This document shows positions 1-13,344 of a stretch of 47,735 nucleotides of DNA, one piece after another. Source of the stretch: Cylindrodendrum hubeiense (lineage: Eukaryota > Ascomycota > Sordariomycetes > Hypocreales > Nectriaceae); NCBI GenBank assembly GCA_014621425.1, contig JAANBB010000320.1:1-47735 (forward strand), read 5' to 3'. The stretch's first letter is position 1; every line of letters begins with the position of its first letter. The notes under the pieces were generated by a model. The model was not told the origin of the DNA. It saw only the letters and a program-made list of their open reading frames with translations, and ran no database searches. A program made the translations under genes and the position numbers.

Positions 1-1266
1 CGGAGTAGATGGCCCATGGAGTAGGCCCGTGGAGTAGGCCCATGGAGCTCCAGGTGCCAAGCTGATTGATTGATCCATCCCACACACCCCCAGCTCACTC
101 GTCGTGTCGCTCACCCGCTCGCAACGAACTACGGACGACCCCCCCCTGACGCCGCGGTATTAATCTCCTTCCAGTTCGAGCCAACAGCCCCGATCGGCCT
201 GGCCGCCTGGCGCACCCACTCCCCGCCTCTCCCCGTCCACTCGCCACCGTTGGTCCTACGACATGACGTCGGGATCCTTGGCATCGTTGGCATCGACAAG
301 CCCCCGGCTCGCCTCCGTCCTGCAACTGGCGGCCGGCGTCCGTAATTGTAGGTAGCGTCCCCCCCGGCACAGTCCAGTACGGATGCGTCGCTAGCACCTC
401 GTCCATCGCACAGCTTACGGTATGACGCCCTTCCAAGTGTCCCCCAGCGTCCTCAGCGTCCACCCAGCTTCCATCCAGCGTCCCCCTCCTGCAGGGTCTC
501 GCCGAGGGCGTTACGTTTCGGGCAGCCTTAAAGCCTCAAGCCCACTCCACCGAAATCTGAAGCCCCACGCACTAGCGGGCATAGCCCAGGATGCTCTCAA
601 ATAGGCTTTCGTGTCGTCCCACGCCTCTATCGCCGCCGAGGGCCATGGGTGTTCCATGGCGGTCATGGACATGCCGGCATGCCCTGCGGCCAGTGACAGG
701 CCGCTCAATGGCCGCTGGAAGCTGCTCTGTCTCGGCGTGATCTCCTTTATCGTTCCCCTGCTGGTACGCGACTTGGCGCACCCTGACGCTTCCCCATCCC
801 CCATCGCAATCCTCGTCTTCGCAGCTCGTCGCACGAGACACGGGCAACAAAAGAAACAAATCCTCAGACTCAGGTCGCTCTACCGTCGCCTTGCCACGTG
901 TGATTGACCGACCCCTGTTTCGAACCTGTTCGCTCATTCCTTTTTCCCGCTGTAACCCGGCAAGCCCATCTTTCACAGGCCCGTTATCTTCACCTCACTC
1001 CCGACTCGAGGCCTCTTAGCTTCTCCCGCTCCTCCTTATTATTGGGCCCTTCTCTATCTTATTCATACTAATACTCCCTCCCCCCCTCCCTGTTTCCTGA
1101 TCGTCATCCATCCTTCCCACATTCCTTTTCTTGGACGGGGCTATCTTTTTCTTCTTCGACCTCATCCCTACGGTTCGCAACCCCAACTAGTGGCCCGAAT
1201 TCGAGTGTCACCCGGACCGATCCGTCCTATACTTCATAATCACCACCACCTTCGCCATCCGTCACC
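1..1266. other. Upstream region and leader of the permease gene
   Basis: No convincing gene is seen. The first 50 bases hold three imperfect copies of a GTGGAGTAGGCCC-like unit. From about 960 onward the plus strand becomes pyrimidine-rich, which is typical of fungal promoters and 5' leaders, and this runs into the permease start codon in a good CACCATGG context. Open frames here are short, overlap on both strands and have low-complexity composition. Confidence 0.6.
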
Positions 1267-3109
1267 ATGGCCGACCACCTCAAGCAGGACTCCGGCAGCA
1301 ATGTCGACGAGAAGCTCGAGAGCCACCCGGGCTCCAACGGACCCGACTCGGCCGACCAGCTTCTCGAGAACCTGGGATACAAGCCTGAGCTCTCCCGAAA
1401 CCGATCGACCCTCCAGGTCGCCTTCATGTCCTTCGTCCTCGCCTCGATCCCTTACGGTCTCGCCACCACCCTCTACTACCCATTGGTCGGCGGCGGTCCC
1501 GTCAACGTCCTCTGGGGATGGATTGCCGTCTCCATCATCATCATCTGTGTTGCTGCGTCCCTCGGTGAAATCACCAGTGTCTATCCCACTGCCGGAGGTA
1601 CTTACCACGTCCCTAAGCTTTCGTGTTGCTCTGCCCGACGACCCGGATTGCGAGACTGCGCCCCGCGCCTCCCTCTCCCGTGAATTTGTGATTGATCGCG
1701 TGTCTAGGTGTCTACTACCAAGCATTCATGCTGGCTCCCGCCCGTTGGCGGCGCATTGCCAGCTGGATCTGTGGCTGGCTGTATCTCGTCGGTAACATTA
1801 CCATTACGCTGTCTGTGAACTTCGGTACCACTCTGTTCTTCATCGGATGTATCAATGTGTTTGAGAAGGCCGACGGTACGGGTGTGCTTGAGGGAACGAC
1901 TTATCAGTCATACCTCATCTTCCTCGGCATTACCTTGCTCTGCAACGCCATCTCTTCCTTCGGAAACAAGTGGCTTCCCCTCCTTGATGTGAGCTTGATT
2001 GAATTCCCATAACTGCGCTCCAAGCTAATTCTGTCCAAGACCGCTGCCATCTTCTGGACCTTTGCCGGTATCATTGCCATCATGATCTCCATCTTGGTTC
2101 TCGCCAAGGGCGGTCGTCGCGATGCCGAGTTCGTCTTCACTCATTTCGAGGCCTCTACCGGATGGCCCGATGGCTGGTCCTTCTGTGTCGGTCTGCTCCA
2201 CGCTGCCTACGCCACCTCTTCCACCGGAATGATCATTTCGTAAGTCTCTTCCAGTTGCTACCAATTCAGCTTCCCTGGAGCTCTGTCGCTGACAATGTGC
2301 TTTGTAGCATGTGTGAGGAAGTCCAGAGGCCCTCTACCCAGGTCCCCAAGGCCATGGTCGCCACCATCTTCATCAACACCATCGCCGGAATCATCTTCCT
2401 CATCCCCATCCTCTTCGTCCTTCCCGAGATCGCCGATGTCGTCATGTACGCTCAGCCCGTGCCCTTCATCCTGAAGACCGCTGTTGGTTCCGCCGGAGGA
2501 GCTTTTGGTCTGCTCTTCCCTCTCATGATCCTCGCCATCCTCTGCGGTGTCGGCTGCACCACCGCCACCTCTCGATGCATCTGGGCCTTTGCCCGTGATG
2601 GTGCCGTTCCCGGTGCCAGCTTGTGGATGAAGGTCAACAAGAGCCTGGATGTGCCTGTCAACGCCATGATGCTCTCCATGGCCGTCCAGCTTATCCTGGG
2701 TCTCATCTACTTTGGCAGCACCTACGCTTTCAACGCCTTCTCCGGTGTTGGTGTCATTTGCTTGACTGTGGCCTATGCCATTCCCATCGCCATCAGTCTC
2801 GCCACTGGCCGCAAGCAGGTCAAGACCGGACAGTTCTACCTAGGTGCCCTTGGCACCGTCGCCAACTATGTTTCCATTGGTACGAGCTCTTTGCCCTTTT
2901 TCATGTCATCGCTTTGCTAACTCTTATTTTTTTTAGCCTGGACCTTGTTGGTTATCCCTCTGTTCTGCATGCCCACGATCGTCCCCGTGACGGCTGAGAC
3001 TGTCAACTACGCTCCCGTTGTCTTTGTCGCCGCCATTTTGATCTCTGGTCTCTGGTACTGGGCCTGGGGCCACAAGAACTACGCCGGTCCTCCTACCCAC
3101 GAGGACTAA
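1267..3109 (+). CDS. APC-family permease, choline/GABA transporter type
   Basis: Predicted polytopic plasma-membrane transporter of the amino acid-polyamine-organocation family, closest in style to fungal choline (Hnm1) and GABA permeases. Exons are 1267-1597, 1708-1988, 2040-2239, 2308-2879 and 2937-3109, giving 518 residues, normal for the family. The N-terminal 50 residues are hydrophilic, followed by about 12 hydrophobic segments. The stretch SLGEITSVYPTAGGVYY, joined across intron 1, is the family signature at the end of the second and start of the third membrane segment; SMCEE, joined across intron 3, and the ATSRCIWAFARDGAVPG stretch are also characteristic. The start is an ATG in a CACCATGG context. 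The substrate cannot be fixed from sequence: choline, GABA or another amine are all possible. There is no sign of linkage to the cluster 17 kb away. Confidence 0.93.
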
Positions 3110-6100
3110 GTTGGGAAAGGTTGATCGATTTGCATTTCGGCGGCAGCTTATCTTGTATTCGTGCGTTTGTGTTGAGACTATAGCTCAGTCTTCAGGGAAT
3201 ATGGCGTACAATGCTTGATACCCTCAGAAGAAACAGAAGCACCTATCACGGTTCGAACTTGACATGTTCGCACAGATGCGAAAGAAATTGTTAATAATCT
3301 CAAGACGTCCTTCCTTAGAGTTCCTTTGCCTCGTGCCAGTGACTTGGTTGCTCACCGCACCGCGGCATCTTAGATAGTAATGCGAATAATTAGACAATAA
3401 TGATCCATCCAACTAGTCTGCCTCAATATCTGACAGATAAATTTTGCGTCTTGCACTGGTATCGGACGGGACTTCTTGTGTTGCTATCTGGCAGATCAAA
3501 CAACGTCGCAGTGAATACAGTGATGGCGTAAGTGTAAGTGCTATGCCTAGTACCAGAAACCTTCGGGGAAAGTGGCAATAAAGTTGCTACGTATTTATTT
3601 GATTCATATCTGACCCTCCATATCCCCCATTAAATCTTAACAATGGTTCATGAACGAGCTGCCTCATTCTATGCTATGTCGTCTCCGAGAAACACGACCA
3701 CGTTCGGGAAAGAATAAGTTCGGCACCGAAACAATCACAATTCGAGTGTGAATAATGCTTAAGTTCCAACCTGCGCAGAGCTTTGTGTTGATTTACCAGA
3801 TATTAATGTTATTGACGTTTAAGAACTGTTCATGCAAAATATTTATTTTTTAGTGAGATATCGCATGTCAAACAGCTTACCCTATACGTACCCTATACCT
3901 GATCCCATCATGAGGTTTGGAAGTTCAAACCTCGTTCACGATGATGTTGAGCTCTTCGGAAACAGAACCCCATGTCGTTCTATCATATATGTCGTCATTT
4001 AAATCCCAAAGACATTGCCCTAGATGATTCCTTCCTCATTATTAACTGTCCTGCCCCTCGATCTTGTTCAATTAGGTGTAGTGAAGCAATATGCATCGAA
4101 CTATCCACGATTCATCACTTACTATATAAGAAAACGCACTATATGGTTATACACTCTCATCGAAAAGTGAATGACAGTCGATATGCATACTAGGGGCAGT
4201 CGAATTGCGGTTGCCTTGACTAGCTGTACTGTGGTATTCCATCGCCTTCGATCACACAAGAACGAGATCCAGTCATTGAAGCAGATACTAACCTGTGGAA
4301 CCCATTCGACTTCGCTGAACTTGGTGAAATCTGCATCGGATATCGATCATCTCATTTCGGAGCCACATCAAAGGCCCGAAGACGTGCTCCCATCGCGGAC
4401 ACCGTCGACAGCCTCCTCGCGGCGACGGCCGGGGCTCATGGCAGTCCTTACCCGCGGACGGGCTTTGGACTGAGGGATTGAGCCATCCACATTCACATGC
4501 CGAGTCGCATTGCAAAATGGAACTGTGTCAGGGCCTAGACTTTTGTCCAACCCGCAGAAAGTGGCGTGAAACGGCCGCGCCACGCCCCGTCAGCTCCTCC
4601 GTCTGCGAAACCCGCCGCCTCGCCCTCACGCATCCGACGCAGGCCGACCACAACTCTCCGCCGCAAGCCCACAGCGCCGGGCGCCGCAACGAGAGCCATG
4701 CAGGACATGGCAGCGATGAAGACGATGCAAATTACCATATAGGGGCGAGACATAAGCATCTCCACAATTCCCGTCGCGCGAGCGTCGTATCTGAATCCTA
4801 GCGAAGCTGGACTCCAAAACTGTCATGCATATTGGCGACGCAATGGCACCTTGCCGTACCCATCTGCCAAGCCTCCCCCGCTCGCGTCTCGACTCTGCCA
4901 CTTTGGATTACTACGGCCAGACGCGAAGGAGTGGGAGGTGGGAGGTGGGAGGCGTGATAGGGAAAGCTTCTCCGAATGCACTGATGCGACCTCCGTGTGG
5001 TTCATGCGCGCCCCCCGGCGCCGAGATGGCAGGGCGTCTTGGGCGTTTGGATGCAAGTCGACAAACGCATCGAAATACCCGCAGAGCTAAAAATCCTCAG
5101 TGGCGGGCCGAGTCTTGTTGGGTCCTAATCCGCCACCGTGGCTTGCAATGGTTGAGGAGGCGAAAAACGGTGGCACGATGGAGTAGTAGATCTTTCCGAA
5201 GGAGAGTTTGCGCGACACACGGAAACCGCATTGTGAAGGCAAACAGCCCATTCTATTCATGACTTTTCATTTGTTGAGGTTGTGTAACCTCACCGGTGAC
5301 TGCATTCGTGAGGGGCCAGAGCCAAAGAAGACAGGCATGCATATGCTGTGCCACTCTTTGCTACTGGGGCATGAACCTTGCCGGCCATGGTGGCGAGCCT
5401 CTTTTTAGTCTAGGGGGCCAATGGCTTTTTGCGGTTATCCAACAGGGTTAGACCCGCCGATGTTATTGCAATTTCCATCACCGGCGGATCTTTTTGGTTT
5501 TCCCGCGTTTGATAGTGGTGGCTTCATTTCGATATAACCTCACGTCGAGAAAATGGCAACATTAAGAACGGGTGAAGTGTAGATTGCTTTGGCATCTTTT
5601 CACATGGATTCAGCCAAATGACGTTCTGTTGACGTACCACCGCTTGGACGACTCGGTAAATATTCAAATGTCATTGCAAGACTGTGCATGACTTGGATAA
5701 GCTCGAGGTCTTCTGACATGGACCCCAAGTGTATTGCAACCGAGTTCCTCGGCAAAAGAATCGAATTAGATACTTGCACAAGGCGATGGCTCGGTGTTGA
5801 CTGAACATGAGCCATAACATATGCTTTGGGAATCACAAGACTGCAATACAAGATATCAAATCACGCATGATAGCATATGAATTATCAAGCGGGGAACCAA
5901 ACCGGTGAAAACGGTGGATCGGCTCCGTATCACAAGGAGAAGAGAACAGTTTCATCAAACTCCGAGTCCGGTTACCGTTGCGTTCCGTTGGACGAGTTCT
6001 GATCTGATAACTCATATTCCGGGCGGTTCTCCGAGTTCTTCTCCGAACTCGCCGTCCTGAGCGAGTATATCGGTGAGCCGCTGGACGCATGGGTTGGCTG

Positions 6101-6534
6101 AGCGGCTCGTCACTTGACATACGAGCGTGGGAAAGAATGCTCAGATCCCACGCCGAGGCCTGAGGATTTATTGCCGACGCGTGGGGGGTTGGAGGCGCGT
6201 GACTATGGCCTGGATCGATGCGTTGTAAGTTGCACTCACCGGAGATGACTCTGGGTTTGTCAGTTTCGTTTCGGGCGGTTGCTGGCGGTCGAAGGGAGAT
6301 GGCCGCTCAATCAGCGACAGGAATCACACCAGAGGAGGTCACCTGCCCGGTGTTATGCTGCGCATCCTACGCGGACGGGGACGGTCTGTGGGGGATGAAG
6401 GGGGTGAAGGGGGTCAAGATGACATCGCTGCATGAACGTTTACCGTGTACGGATACCCCGGATCTTCGCACTCGCAGCAGCCCGACTGCACCGGTCAGTG
6501 CATCGGTACGACTGCGCAGGAAGCCACATCGGCG
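3110..6534. other. Gene-free stretch, AT-rich at its left end
   Basis: I see no supportable gene. About 3200-4250 is visibly richer in A and T than its surroundings and contains many stop codons in all frames; it could be plain intergenic DNA or an old mutated repeat, and I recognise no transposon protein remnants. The rest is GC-balanced and has only short overlapping open frames. A small perfect inverted repeat (CGAGTTC, 6-nt loop, GAACTCG) lies at 6032-6051. Confidence 0.5.
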
Positions 6535-6591
6535 AGTAGTCCAGTAGTCCAGTGGTCCAGTAGTCCAGTAGTCCAATAGTCCAATAAGTCC
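6535..6591. repeat. 8-nt tandem repeat (AGTAGTCC)
   Basis: About seven head-to-tail copies of AGTAGTCC with single-base variants (AGTGGTCC, AATAGTCC), the last one lengthened by a base. Seen directly; simple minisatellite in non-coding DNA. Confidence 0.9.
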
Positions 6592-9500
6592 TAGGCGCGA
6601 CATCCGTGCATAGAAGGAATGAATCCAAGCCGCATGCCATGGGATATGCTGCGCAGAGAAGAGCGCAGAGAAGAGCACAGGCAGCATCTCAAGGCCTCGG
6701 GATGCAACCGCCCAAGAGGGCCATGCCGCGAATTGTGCATGCAGCCCTTACAGCGAAGGGAGGCATATGCGTCTAAAGGCGGTGAATTAAGCTGTGGCCG
6801 GACGTGCGATGACGCTGCGCTATGCGTGAGAGCTGTTTGTTAGGTCGTCGTGGGCTGCATGTTGGATGGCGTTGGTCTCTTTGGTGATGGCTGGTTGTCT
6901 CTGGTGGTTTCTGGTGATCTCTGGAGGTCTCTGGTGACGTCGGCAATGCAATCCAGTCTCAATATCAAAAAACCGACATGGAGGGAATTACTGGCCCTTC
7001 CTTTGGTGCGTGCAACGGTGCTTGCAACGGGGCTTCAATGCGCCGGAATCCAGGCACACTTACGTAAGGAAAGACACAGTCGCTAATAGTATCCCAATTG
7101 ACGATGCACAGCAGTCAGCGCATATCTTAGCGGCGCTTCCCACAAGACAAAGTGCGCTGCTTTCGTACGAGTCGGGTTTTTGGCGGTTGCGCCGTCCATG
7201 GCGACGGGTAGCGCTAAGGCGGAGCTGGGCTCCGGGGACCAAGGATGCGGCGACGGAGGCTGCTACGGAGGCTGCTAGATCAGCCTCTCCCCACTGAGAT
7301 GAGACCTGAATGAGGCCACTGAGGGGCCACAGGCGCCACATGCACCTGTTGCAGTGGCTTCGCGCTGGGGGGCTGGTGCCAGAATAGCACGCTTGCACAC
7401 GCTTGCACGCCTACCTACCGAGCACGGTACGTGCTGAGCCTGTGCAGAGCCCTGACACTCCAGGGCCCATCAAGGCAGCGTAGCGGCCGTGCGCTGAACA
7501 CCTAGCCCCAATCTCTCCCCACCCCGGCTCGCACGATGTAGACGCGATATCTCGATGGCGGTGCGATGGCGAGCCTGCAGACAGACGTCATCTCGACATC
7601 AACAGCACCAGATAATGGGCCCATGCAAAACTTGCAATCCCAGACTGAAAAAAAACCAGGACCCACGGTCCAAAGGCGAGGAAATCATCGAAACCAAGCC
7701 AGGAATCCGTGCCTGGAGCTGACCGCAACAGGTTGCCAGTCTTGACTCCAAAGGTGGGCCCCAAACACGGCAACCCTCCCGACCAAGTGTGCATCCAAGG
7801 TGGCCTCGAGTGGTGTAGGCATTCGTTCTGGGTAACGGGAGCATGCGCGCCCCCGCACGGAGGGGAATGCCGGATGCCTGATGGAGGAAGAGTCGTCTTC
7901 AAACGTGTGCCATCGTTGCCCATCAGACTAGATCATGGCCAAGTGGAATGTCACCATCCCGTCCCTATCTGACCGAGTGTACGGGGATATGGATCCTGGC
8001 GATCAGCGGGGGATATTGAGCCACTCGCAGCCTGCTTCCCGGCACCCCTTTCTAAGCGTCCAAACGTCCCCTCTCACACAGGCTTCGCGTCCAGCTCCGC
8101 ATCTTTGCCCGCATGGGGTAGCTGCCTTGCTAAGCTTGCATGTTTCCTGATATCTGGGGGACGTGCGGGTAAGCCCCAGCGCCGTCTTTGAGGCTGGGAT
8201 GCCCAAGGGCGCCATAGATGCTTGAATGGGTGTTCGTAGGGTATGTACGGTATGTACGGGTGTATGTACGGGGTGCATCTTGGATATCTGACCGTGCTTT
8301 GAGTTGTGGGAGCCTGACTGACCGGTCTTCGGAATCCCAGTTCAGGTTCAACCCCTCGCTATACGGCTTCAAGTCATCCCCATCTCCTGTCACATCTCAG
8401 GGCGCCAGAGGCCTACGACACACCTCTGAAAGCGGTCTGCTAACACAGACACCACTTCCGACGTCTGCAGCAGATATCCATTGCGGCTGGAGCGTCGTCC
8501 CGGCACAGACAGGGGAAGCCATTGAAACCGAACGGGGCAATAGACTCTGACGGGACGCTGGCGTAGGCGTTGACGCTGAGGAGAAATGACAACAGCTCCG
8601 TGTTGCATTGAGGGGTAAGGAGGTGGGGTACACAAGGGAGGCTGGATGAGGCAAAGGTCCCAGGCGAGGGGAGCAAGATAGGGTGACATACATGTCGAGG
8701 ATGAGGACATCCGAGCGACAAGTGGCTGCACGGGGGTTCGTTGGTGTGGCTGTCATCTCTTGATCCTGTTCCGGCGGTTGGCCGTCACATCACCACACTA
8801 GCCCCGGCCGGGCGGAACATCCGGAAACCTTGAGGCTCCTACACACCGAAAATGAGGCATGCTTGTCTGATGCCAAAACTCAGAACACCAAGGATTCTAT
8901 GATAACGAACTCTGAATACCAACTCACATCCTCAGAGTCAGTGAGATGTGGGGGGGATCGTCGACGAGTCGTGGATCACCCCAGGGGCGGCCCACCCCCG
9001 CCTCTCGCTTCTCGCCGCCTGGGCCTAGACGGAGCGGCGTCAAGTGCAGTGCCGCTGAGATAGCGTTGCAGGCGCTTCACTTTGGGCTGGTTTGAGGGGC
9101 TTTGAGGGGGCGGGTGGCAGGGGCTCGTTGCTTCATATCAGCGCGTGCGTACGCACGTAGTCTGTCCACACTGGAGCGTCCTGGCTTGGTGGAGAGCGAG
9201 GGGTTCGCTACACTGCTCTTGGTGAATTGCAAACGCCTGAATTCAGGGTCTAGACTGCACGAGTGTTGTATTTTGGGAGCCATGTACCAAGGGTCCCGAT
9301 CATGGCCGTCCCGTCGTACTTTGCCATCTGAAGAGGAAAGATGGGCAGCCGGCGTGGCCTGAAGGGACCCGAGGGTGGCAGCATCCCGAATGTCGATGCA
9401 GCACAATCAGGATAACCCTCAGGCATTGTGGCCACTACTGCCAAGGGACTTGGACGATCAGGGTCGAGTGTGTTTGCTGATCCCTAGGCACCAAGCCCGA

Positions 9501-11110
9501 GTGACACCATTTGGTGGCCTGCTCTCGGATGGCCACCGACATGGTGCGGAACTCAATCGCAAGTCGCGGGCTCTCAATGGGCTAGGCGGTGGATCACGGC
9601 TTCTGCTTGAGATATCTGATCATTAATATCAGTCTGCATGATAGAGGGTTCTAACGGACCCGCTGAGCGACGGAGAAGCTGGAGATGTCCCTCAATGCAG
9701 GCGCAATCGGACTCGCGCCTCGGACAGGCATGGTGTTGGGCGTGTTTGCAACAAAATCCCACCCTCTCGAGGCGCCAGTGGCAAGTACCTTGTACTGTGA
9801 GTCGGCCGTTGATATCGAGTTTAGGGTCGTCATGACGCCCCGCACACCGCTCCGGTTCAGTGCTTTGCCTGCCTCGAATAGGCCGGCGTGGGGATGCTGA
9901 TCCTGAGGCTGGTTGGTCGGTCAAGTCGCTTGCTGTGGGAGACGCAACCTGGGATCATGGAAAGAAGAGCGAGGTGGTTTGATGCATCGAGCCGTGACCA
10001 AGCGTCGACCAAAGGTTGGAAGCGAGCTCCCACATGCAACAAAGTACAGATGATGTGCCGTCAATGATGAATCTCGGTGTGTGGATTGCCTCACCCCTGT
10101 ACCCTGTTCCCTGTTCCTGTTCGGCGCCCCCTTCACCCCTGTCCCTTGTCATGGCGTGGGTGCCGGCTTAGCGAAAGGCAAAGCCTCACAGGGGATGGCG
10201 GGACTGGTGGGCCATGGCCAGCCTCGGGCACAGCCAATCAGGACGGGGTTCCATGGCCGTTTTCAAGTGTATCGAGTGTGGTGGGCGATATGGCTGCATA
10301 GGACTTGGGCGCCTGCGAGGGTGCATGTGTGGCGTGCGAAGGCTCCGAGTTGAGACCAGATACAGATACGCGGGGGGATGGCAATCAGGGTCGTGCGCGG
10401 CTCTGATAAGACATGCCGATCGCGCACGAGGTTTATCTTGCCGCCCCGTCTCTGGCTGTGTCATCCAGTTGACAGGACGGCACCGGAGATGGGCCGTGTG
10501 TTTCACAGAGCGAAATTCCGACGACATCCGGAGAGCTATCGCGATGCTGAGTTCCGAGGGGAGCTCCGGACCGAAGCGAGTGAATGAGGGCATCTTGGAC
10601 AGGAATTCTCGGGTGTCGTTGCTGATTGACGTTGCTCCACCCCACCCTCCCTGTCGCATCGTGCTGGAATCTCATCCGCACATACCGTGCCGACCGAGCC
10701 TCCGCACCCTCCCAATCATACGACAGCATGGCCCGGGCGGGCGCGTGGGAGCAGAGGCTCTTTGCCCTCTTCCCTCGCCGTGCAGTCTGGCCTCAACTGC
10801 GATGGCGTGGAGGCGCTAGAGTTGAAGAGGCACCAGATGAGCAAACTCTGGTGTCATCCCACGTTCGGGGCCTCCCGCTCTGGCCTGAGTGCTAAATGGG
10901 CTTCTCACGCAAGAATCCGAGCGAGTGTAGGTTTAGCACGGCGGATGGTTCCATGGGCATCGAGTCAGTTCGAGGTGCACTGTGGCTGTTACGACGCCGG
11001 TGTGCAACGGAGAACCACGAGGCCGATGGATGCAATGCCTGATGCGATGGGACGTGTCGGGGCGTGCAAGCCAAGGCCAAACACGAGGCAGCATCGGCAG
11101 CTAGTCGAAT
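6592..11110. other. Gene-free stretch
   Basis: No gene can be supported. Open frames up to about 200 codons exist (for example around 10.2-10.8 kb) but they overlap on both strands, lack recognisable domains and have atypical Cys/Arg/His-rich composition. Short repeated words occur, such as TCTCTGGTG-like copies near 6.88-6.94 kb and GTATGTACGG copies near 8.24-8.27 kb. Nothing resembles a tRNA or an array of spaced repeats. Confidence 0.5.
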
Positions 11111-11156
11111 GTAGGGAGTAGGGAGTAGGGAGTATGAAGTATGAAGTAGGGAGTAC
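11111..11156. repeat. 7-nt tandem repeat (AGTAGGG/AGTATGA)
   Basis: Six to seven copies of AGTAGGG and its variant AGTATGA in a row. Non-coding simple repeat. Confidence 0.85.
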
Positions 11157-11179
11157 AGAATAGAGAGACCCTGGCGATC

Positions 11180-11205
11180 AATGGCAATGGCAATGGCAAT
11201 GGCAA
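11180..11205. repeat. 6-nt tandem repeat (AATGGC)
   Basis: Four perfect AATGGC hexamers followed by a partial copy. Confidence 0.85.
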
Positions 11206-11730
11206 CCGTCGGCGTGCGGCGAAGGCAGTTTGCTGCACCTCGTCGGGGAATGGCAACTCATTGTTGGGGGATGGCGGTTTGCCATGTTGAGTGAGCAAAC
11301 TCCGACGAGTTGCAAGGGGCGCGACACCCACCACCACTGCGTATGATTGTATCATCATGATCCATGATGCCCAGCTGTGCCAGAAGCAGCACCGTCGTAT
11401 CAGGACGCAGGGAAGTTGGTTGGGGAACTCTGGGCGTGTGTAGCGCGAGGGGAGCAGTGCAGAAGTGCAGAAGTGCAGCAGCGCAGAGGTGCAGTGGACG
11501 ACAGGGCCCCCATGGGGGGCAGGGACCTAGCGAGGCGAGGTGACGGGAGGCGAGAGGGGGGCGATGGCAAATTGGTCGACGAGTGGCATCTCGTTGAGAC
11601 GCTCTGTGAAGCATCGCCATCCAACATCCCTCCATCAGATCATGGTACATTGCATTGCCGCGGCGCAGCGGTGCACCGTGTTGTACATATCTGGATACTT
11701 GGCGCATGAGGAGCGTAGCCGAGTCGAGTC

Positions 11731-11798
11731 CAGTCAGGGCCAGTCAGGCCAGTCAGTTCAGGGCCAGTCAGATCAGTCAGTTCAGGACCAGTCAAGTC
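11731..11798. repeat. CAGTCA-rich imperfect repeat array
   Basis: Repeated CAGTCAGGGC, CAGTCAGTTC and CAGTCAGATC words; the period is irregular, mostly about 10 nt. Non-coding low-complexity sequence. Confidence 0.75.
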
Positions 11799-13120
11799 CA
11801 GCACGGGACAGTGCACCACAGTACATCCAGGACAGTACAGATTACGTCCAGAACAGTACGGCGGGTGCCGAGGAGAAGCATGGACGGACACAGACCGGAC
11901 ACAGCACAGGCCGCAAACCTCACCACGATTTTTTAGTGTTTGCTATCCTTGGGGCTGGGGGCTTGAGGTGTGGTGGTGGTCTTGGGGCGGTCTGGGGTCT
12001 GGGGGGCGTTATCGTTGTTGTTGTTGTTGGGGTCCTTCTGGGGGTCCCTCTGGCAGACACTATGTATGTATGGGGATTGATTGAACGGGATTGATTGACT
12101 GAGATTGATTGACTGCGACTGCTGCGCTGACCTGACGGACGGCGGACGGGAGGGCGCACAAGAACGGGGGATCCATTCCTCTTTTCCCCCAAAGCCCGAG
12201 CCGGGGAGGTTGAGTTTTTTAGTTGCCGTTCGGTCGGCCGCCAAGGCATAAGGCGAAAAAATTAAGCTGCCCCACCAGTTGTCCCACGGTCTTGGTGCTT
12301 GGTGTTGAGCAGCAGCGAGGAAAAAACCAGATCGTGTGATGGCCTGAGAGTGCGCCAGGGCCACGGCCCGTGCGCTGTTTCTTATCTCCTTTACCGGCAG
12401 GGAGAGAGCCAAGCAGAGCCAAGCAGAGGCAGCGAGACGCCAACCCATGCAGGCATGGTGCAGTTATGGTGCATTCACTACGTAGCATGTACTGCGTCTG
12501 GCTGCATACCGTGCCCACTGTGCCCACTGTGCCGTCTCTTGCAGGCTTAGCTGCCCAGCTTAGAAAGCACACTAGGAAGAAAAACTCGTCCCCTTAGAAA
12601 GAAAGCCCTCCACCATGACACGGCCTTAGTAAGGGGCATTGGTGATGATATGATGCTTTGATGGTTTGATCCGATCCGCTCGATGCGTGCCCGCCTCCGA
12701 CAACAACGGCGGTTCTATCCGACGCGCAGTCCCAGGACTCGCTCGGCATGGCTGGCGAGACATGACCGACGTCAAATATGGAGACGAGATGATGGCCTTG
12801 GTCACTTGATCATGACACCGAGAACCGATTCAACAGCATTCCTGCCCCGCAGATTTGCGTTTCGGATAATGGAGTCGTTGCTGTGCGTCTGAGTCTTGTG
12901 TGTGTTCGGGTGTGTCCAATGTGTGCTCAGGTTCATCTTGCCAGAGTGCCAGTCCTCGCGCACTTCAGCCCAGTCGCCGCACAATCCAACTGTAATCTGT
13001 AGGAGCGACAAAGTTCCGTAGCTTGTGGCTTGGCACTTGTCCGTGTGGCGGGCCCAATAGGGAGCAGTTAGCTCAGGAGAGCCCAGTGCGAGCATCCCAG
13101 TGCGAGGGAGGGCCCCAAGT

Positions 13121-13156
13121 TTGGTTCCAAGGTTGGTTCCAAGTTTGGTTCCAAGG
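13121..13156. repeat. 12-nt tandem repeat (TTGGTTCCAAGK), three copies
   Basis: Three exact-length 12-nt units differing only in the last base. The unit contains the palindrome TTGGTTCCAA-like core. It lies only about 115 bp from a second, unrelated 12-nt array. Confidence 0.85.
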
Positions 13157-13272
13157 CCCAAGGTCCAGGGCGTGGGTTCGCTTCCTGTCAGATAGCATCC
13201 ACCTCGGGCGTTGAGATCGCGGAACCAGGGGAGCTTGTAGGCCTAGGCGCCCCGGAGAGAACTGAGCGGCGG
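13157..13272. other. Spacer between two 12-nt repeat arrays
   Basis: Short non-coding spacer with nothing recognisable. Confidence 0.4.
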
Positions 13273-13344
13273 ACCCAGCAGAAGACCCAGCAGAAGACCC
13301 AGCAGAAGACCCAGCAGAAGACCAAGCAGAAGGCCCAGCAGAAG
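13273..13344. repeat. 12-nt tandem repeat (ACCCAGCAGAAG), six copies
   Basis: Six consecutive 12-nt units, four identical and the last two each with one substitution. Because 12 is a multiple of 3 the array stays open on both strands; on the minus strand it would read as repeated Leu-Leu-Leu-Gly. There is no independent evidence that it is translated. Confidence 0.9.

Larger units (their letters stand above)
11157..13120. other. Gene-free stretch rich in short repeats
   Basis: No supportable gene. The segment is dominated by low-complexity words: a hexamer array at 11180-11205, a CAGTCA-rich array at 11731-11798, GATTGATTGA-type words near 12075-12115 and TGCCCACTG duplicates near 12510. Long open frames across it simply translate these repeats. 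Confidence 0.5.

Noticed and set aside
1240..1725. 161-codon minus-strand open frame under the permease gene
   Set aside because: Antisense shadow of exon 1 and intron 1 of the permease; acidic low-complexity composition.
3200..4250. AT-rich block as a possible RIP-mutated transposon
   Set aside because: No remnants of transposase, reverse transcriptase, terminal repeats or target duplications could be recognised by eye, so it is described only as AT-rich intergenic DNA.
10214..10819. 201-codon plus-strand open frame in the gene-free interval
   Set aside because: Arg/Cys/His-rich and overlapped by several equally long frames on both strands, as expected for GC-rich non-coding DNA.
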